From Mesocentrotus franciscanus (Eukaryota; Echinodermata; Echinoidea; Camarodonta; Strongylocentrotidae): DNA of 64,000 nt. The stretch spans positions 30,261,218 through 30,325,217 of the forward strand of contig CP137672.1 of the NCBI GenBank assembly GCA_037976565.1, read 5' to 3'. The notes under the pieces were generated by a model. It was not told the DNA's origin. It saw nothing but the letters and a program-made list of their open reading frames with translations, and did no database searches. The position numbers were made by a program, and so were the translations under genes. Numbering within the stretch: position 1 is the first letter of the stretch; every line of letters begins with the position of its first letter. This document shows, piece after piece, positions 58,691 through 64,000 of the stretch.

Positions 58691-60690
58691 GATAGGATGA
58701 ATTTGGTAGTAGCAATGATCTGTGTGACTGCTTGTGAGGCGCTGAATAAATACAATGACTCAGGTTTCATACGGGAGTATCAGCCTCGTCTCCAAGGCCT
58801 TTAATCATTCGCTTTACCGTAACTCCGTGAAAACTGTACATGGAAAAAGTATAAAAGGAATGCATAATAAGCATGTGTTTGTGAATATAAGTTTCACAAT
58901 AGTCATAGTCAATGAACACAATAACAAAGTCTTAACCTTGACCTGTCCTTCACACAAATATGCCTACATTCCTCATCCAATTTCTTCATAGAATGACTTA
59001 TTTGGCATTATACATTTCACTTTACTATTTTCTTTCCACTTTAAGCAAAACTAGACATCAATTATAGATGTAAAGACATATTAAATATTCAAAGGATATC
59101 TCTAGTAAGGTACTTGTACTATCATATATGTGGGTACACAGTCTGTACATGTTATGCATTTGCCATACAAATTACTTCTGACACTGTAAGTTTCATACAA
59201 TGTAAACATCTTAAAAACTACCCTTTTACATTCATTTTCATAATCTTCAAATATGTGATATGACTAACCTCTGTGCCTCCATAATACTGTAGAAACAGAT
59301 CTCAGGAACATAGGATGCTCCAGAAAACCACAGATTTTCCTCACATAACAGAAATCAAATTGCAAACAAGATCATTGCAAATCAGCCAACAACAGGTGGC
59401 GCTATACCAGTTTCTATCTTTAATTCTAGAAAGACATAAGAACTGTCAAAACAATCTTGGACCAAACTCCCTCTGTTGGTTCTATTATAGCAGTGTCAAG
59501 CTAAATCAATAAATACTAAATAAATTGACTTTAACTGGCAAATACAAACTCACAACTTTCACATGGCTCCTTTAAATTAGATACTAATTTACCAAACCGT
59601 ACAAGTTGTAAATTCAACTTTCTTCATTACCGAACTACAATGTGCCTTTAAGTTCCTGTTTAGCGGACTGAGTGATAGAATCATAAAGTGGATGATGTAC
59701 GTCATACCATACTATACCATTTCAAAGCTAATGCGTAACTTGTAAAACTTTGTCACTTTACTACCATTACAATAAGCATATATGCAGTTCTATCGAAACA
59801 CCTTTCAAGTACCTAGCAAGGCATAAAAATGTCAATATACATGCGATATAAACTTTACAATATCAATCAAATGATCAATTTATAGCATGGAACTCAAACT
59901 TGTCCAAAAATGATTGCCTAAATCATTGCTAACAAACAGCTTCTGCCAGGAAAAACCCAGCTATTTTCATACAGAAAGAGTCTTGTTATTTTAACCACAA
60001 AAAAAAATTAGAACCCCTTTTTCAGCCGATTTTGTGGATTCCACTGGTGCTATGAATTGAACATACTTGTTCACATGACATATTGTGCATAACAAATCCT
60101 AAAAGAATAACTTCCCTTTGTTTTCTTACTACATGAATAAGACTCGCTAATATTGACCGCTAGCGACTCTGATTTCAAACTTTAACAATAATACTCAACT
60201 AGTCTTGTTTCAGTCCTTTAATACAAATTTTTACTAGTCTCTGTTTCAGACTTTACCAAATAAATTTGTCTTCTTCAAATCAAATTGTCCATCAAATTAA
60301 GAACATAAAGTTAGTCTTGCTTTTAGACCCTATGTATAAATGTTCTTCTCTGTGCTAGTCTTTTACTCAGACCCTAAACGCCAATGTTCATGGTAAATAC
60401 AAAATGGTAAATACAAATTATTTCGTGTTTATATTAAAGTCCATCTGTAGACAATTCGTTCATCCTCGAATAGTCTAATAGTCTTTCTACCAGATACAAT
60501 TCAATATAATTAATCTCAACAAAGTCCATAAATGTCTAGATTATGACTTTCTGCCATAAACAAAGTTCCATAAACCTCCAGTTCCTTAGAGTTCAAATGA
60601 GGTTATTTCAATGAGTTCCAAATCTCATAATTTAACTGTCCAAATTTAAATTCCCTTGGTTGTTGCTATTAATGTTCTTGGCTCCTTGGC
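58691..60690. other. AT-rich, no gene; may contain the BEL/Pao 3' LTR
   Basis: No further ACOX3 exon was recognised. The retrotransposon reads leftward and its coding part ends near 60,697, so its 3' LTR should lie here. The partner LTR is outside the window, so borders cannot be set. Confidence 0.4.
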
Positions 60691-60696
60691 TGGGAA

Positions 60697-63600
60697 TTAC
60701 ACTTGGTCTTCTTGTGCTACTAATAGAACCAATTTGTGAATTGGGCGGTCAAGATAAGACAGTGGAGATGTTCGCTTTCCTAGTCTATTTAGTTCTGGAT
60801 TACCCACTGCGATCTTGACCTTGCGAACATGGCCATCATCAGACGCGAACACTTCAGCGATTCTTCCCAGCGGCCACGAGTTTCTAGGAATGTTATCGTC
60901 CTTTATCAGCACGATGTCGTCTACCCTCATGTTGCGCTGGGTCTTCGTCCATTTCTGTCGCGACTGTAATTGGCTCAGAAATTCTTTCCTCCATCTACAC
61001 CAAAACTCGTTTGCTAGATGTTGTACTCTTCTCCATCGTTTCTTGGCGTACACATCTTCTCGTGGAAAATTACCTGGAGGCGGTAAGATCACCCTTGACT
61101 TCTGAGTTAACAGGTGATTTGGAGTTAGCGGTTCTAGGTGAGTCGGCTCGTTGAGATGCTCTGCCGTGAGAGGACGACTGTTCACAATAGCTGCTGCCTC
61201 ACAGAGCAATGTACGAAGAGAGTCGTCATCCAGTTGCTGGCCGTTGTGATACAGCAATGCATCAAGTACTCTGCGAACTGAACCGATCTGTCGTTCCCAG
61301 ACCCCTCCCATGTGGCTTGACGAGGGGAAGTTGAAGGTGAAATCAAAGTAGTCACATTGTTCTTTGATCAAATGATCTTTCACCTTCTCGTGGTCCATCT
61401 CCTTCCAGGCCTTTTGAACTCGTTCTCAGCGCCGACGAAGTTCGTCCCTCTGTCGGATCTCAGCTGACGAATGGGACCACGTACTGAGATGAATCTACGA
61501 AGCCCGTTGATAAATGAGTCAGTACTCATGGAGTTCAATGTTTCGATGTGAATCGCTCGTGACGCCATACAGGTAAAAAGGAGGCCATACCTTTTCACCT
61601 CTTTTCTGCCTTCCTTGATGATCCAGGGTCCAAAACAGTCCATACCACTGTAACTGAACGGTGGAGCTGGTTCTAACCTGTCCCGTGGCAGATCCGACAT
61701 CTTTTGTGACTGCGTTGTACTTCGCAATCTTTTACAGGTTATGCACTTCCCGATCAGCTTGGACACTGCTGTACTGCAACCGATGATCCAAAAGCCATTA
61801 CCTCGGAGTTCATTTACAGTCATACCCCGTCCAAGGTGAGATATCTGATGGCAGTGGCGGATGATCAACTCAGTCACATGGTGTTTTTGAGGTAAGATGG
61901 CAGGATGGATGACCTCGAACGAACCCTCTGCTCGCCTTAATCGTCCTCCAACTCGTAGAACTCCCCTTTCATCCACAAATGGGTCTAGTTTATACAGGTG
62001 ACTGGCTCTTTTCATGACCCTTTTGTAGTCTCTGGTGTTCTTTGTTCCTGGTGTTCTTGAGATGGGTGCATCTTGCAGTCTCTGCATCTCCTCTGGAAAG
62101 GAATGTTCTTGAACCCACCTCAAGATGTCATTTTGGGCTTGGTTCAAATCTTCCACACACAGTGGTTTGGTGGCAGACTTTGAATGCTGTTTGCATCTCT
62201 TTCTCAGTTCGGCTTTGAATCTCCCACAGTTCGCTACCGCTCTCTTTGCTTGATACCAGGAAGAAAACCTCTCCAGTCGCTCCAAGTCAAACGTAGTGGC
62301 TGCAGACATGGCAGACACACAAGATTTCTTCACTTCTGGGTCGTCTTCAGGTACATCATAACCCCTTTCTTCATGAATTGGAAGAGATCTCTCTGATAGG
62401 AAAGCTGGACCCTTGAACCAATTTGACGCCATCAGTTGCTCGACAGTAGCACCCCTGGATGCTAGATCAGCTGGATTGGTTTTTGTGTCTACGTGTCTCC
62501 ATTGTGATGCGCTTGACCGATCCTTTATCTGGCTGATCCTGTTGGCTACGAAAACTTGGAATCTCCTTTCATTGTTGCTTACATATCCCATCACCACATT
62601 GCTGTCAGTCCAGAAATAGTTCTCAGCTTCAAGTGCGCTAAGTTCTTTCTCCAAAAGGAGCTGATCTTTGTGGATGTGACTGCAGCCATGAGTTCCAGTC
62701 TGGGGATGGTGACATGCTTTAGGGGCGCAACTCGAGATTTTCCCATCACTAGCGTAGTGTGCACTGACCCATCAATGTCCTGCAGTCTGACGTAAGTGCA
62801 GTTTCCGTATCCTATGGTGCTGGCATCAGAAAAGTGATGAAGTTGTGCAGATTTCACTTCCTTGAATTCCACTGGTTTGTAGCATCTGGGAATCGATACA
62901 TTTTGAAGACGAATGACATCTTGTCTCCATTTTTCCCATCTCAATTTCATCTCGTCTGTCAGTGGATCATCCCAGTCAGCACCTTCTCTGCACAATTCCT
63001 GAACAATCTGTCTGCCTCTCAATGTCACTGGAGCAATGAGGCCAAGAGGATCGTAGAGTGACATGACAGTTGAAAGCACTCCTCTTCTGGTGCTTGGCTT
63101 TTCAGCAAATGTGATGCGGAAGTTAAAGGAATCTGATTCTATGCACCACTGCAGACCAAGGGCTCGTTCAATCGGCAGTTCATCATGCAGTAGATTGAGT
63201 TCTTTCACACTCTTGGCTCTATCTTCTATTGGCACTGCCTGCATTACCTCTCTCGAGTTGGAAACAATCTTGTGCAGGTGCAGTTTTCCTTCATTGCAGA
63301 GCACTCTAGTCTGTGTGATCAAGTCGACTGCCTCTGCTGATGTGGGAACAGAGATCAAACCATCGTCAACGTAGAAGTCATTGTGTACGAAGTTGGCTGC
63401 AGCTTCACCGTACTTGTCTTTGTGGTCAGTTGCAGTTTTCTTTAGTCCATAATTGGCACACCCTGGTGATGAGGCAGCCCCGAACAAGTGTACCTTCATT
63501 CTATAGTGATGAACTGGTTGCTGGTAATCACCATTGGGCCACCACAGGAATCTCAAGTAGTCGGTGTTCCTTATTGACTTGGAATTGGTGAAACATTTCT

Positions 63601-64000
63601 TTCACATCACACATGAAGGCTACCTTTTCCATCCGAATCTGCACAAGACGCCAGCCAGTGCATTTGTCATGTCGGTCCTGTCATCAAATGTTCATTCAAC
63701 GATTCTCCTTTGTACTGAGCACTGCAGTCAAAGACGACTCTCAATTTGTTAGGTTGTTGAACACCGTGATGTGGAATGTACCAGACTGTTTTCTTGTAGT
63801 CCATGGGTTCTGGTACATACTCTGCATACTTGTTCTTGATGAGAACATTCATTACCTTGGTGTAATGTTCGTGATAGACTACATCTTTGGTGAACTTTCG
63901 TCTTAAGCCTTGTAGCCTCTTTTCAGCATGGAACAGATTGTTCGGCATCAACGGGGCCTCCATCTTGAATGGTAGTGGCATTTCGTAGTGCCCAGTATCC
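60697..64000 (-). mobile_element. BEL/Pao LTR retrotransposon, pol region, frameshifted and cut by the window end
   Basis: Minus-strand order: reverse-transcriptase N-part (63,981-63,667, VWYIPHHGV, LRVVFDCSA); reverse transcriptase with FYVDDGL and the long Pao peptidase-type/RNase H part (63,556-62,591; TFAEKPSTRRGVLSTVMSLY, FSDAS, WTDSN in the next ORF); then integrase (62,654-61,380), with an H-H-C-C zinc site around HCHQISH and CITC, and catalytic Asp residues in SGMDCFGPW and LRSDRGTNF. The last catalytic Glu is in HMGGVWERQI of the following ORF (61,398-60,697), which ends in a DUF5641-like C-terminal domain (WPLGRIAEVFASDDGHVRKV). Known: this domain order is specific to BEL/Pao. Frame changes near 63,560-63,670, 62,590-62,650 and 61,410 make this copy inactive. 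Gag, the protease and the 5' LTR would lie beyond the window. Confidence 0.93.

Noticed and set aside
58755..58991. Next ACOX3 exon or an independent 78-residue gene
   Set aside because: The translation does not resemble the acyl-CoA oxidase region after GGHGYL, and no splice site fits phase 1.

Overview
The window looks like a piece of a marine invertebrate nuclear genome, most likely a deuterostome such as an echinoderm. This is inferred from the compact animal-type exons in long AT-rich introns, the CR1/L2-like LINEs, the BEL/Pao element, the tRNA-derived SINEs and the dense palindromic DNA transposons. The species cannot be named from the sequence alone. Nothing bacterial, no CRISPR array and no rRNA was seen.

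Three cellular genes can be assembled exon by exon, with GT/AG borders and matching phases. (1) On the minus strand, 23,690 to 15,813, ten exons encode a complete 272-residue classical short-chain dehydrogenase/reductase with the full Asn-Ser-Tyr-Lys tetrad. (2) On the plus strand, 31,068 to 36,981, eight exons encode a complete 236-residue GUCD1-type protein. (3) On the plus strand from 42,574, nine exons encode the first 474 residues of a peroxisomal acyl-CoA oxidase of the ACOX3 type. About the last third of that protein is not in the window. The three genes are separate transcription units and nothing suggests a shared pathway.

The rest is mostly mobile DNA. From 1 to about 6,880 lies one very large foldback-type element, with long arms made of tandem subrepeats. 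It is followed by a 5'-truncated minus-strand LINE (9,545-6,885). From 9.5 to 15.8 kb there is low-complexity and GC-homopolymer-rich repeat sequence without a convincing gene. The introns and intergenic spaces hold two SINE copies and many TIR/palindromic elements: families starting TTAAAG, families starting GTTTCA, a 931-bp element with GGGGGGTGATTCACTAAC ends, and a nested MITE inside another MITE. ACOX3 intron 1 holds a decayed minus-strand LINE. Intron 2 holds a 1.65-kb TA-flanked element whose interior is a 90-bp pyrimidine-rich tandem array. Intron 5 holds a tandem copy of part of exon 5.

From about 60.7 kb to the end of the window there is a frameshifted antisense BEL/Pao retrotransposon, probably lying in the next ACOX3 intron. 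I did not find a clear undescribed system. The most interesting points are the ACOX3 exon-fragment duplication, the TIR element carrying the 90-bp array next to a splice donor, and the foldback element with its small relative at 41.1 kb.
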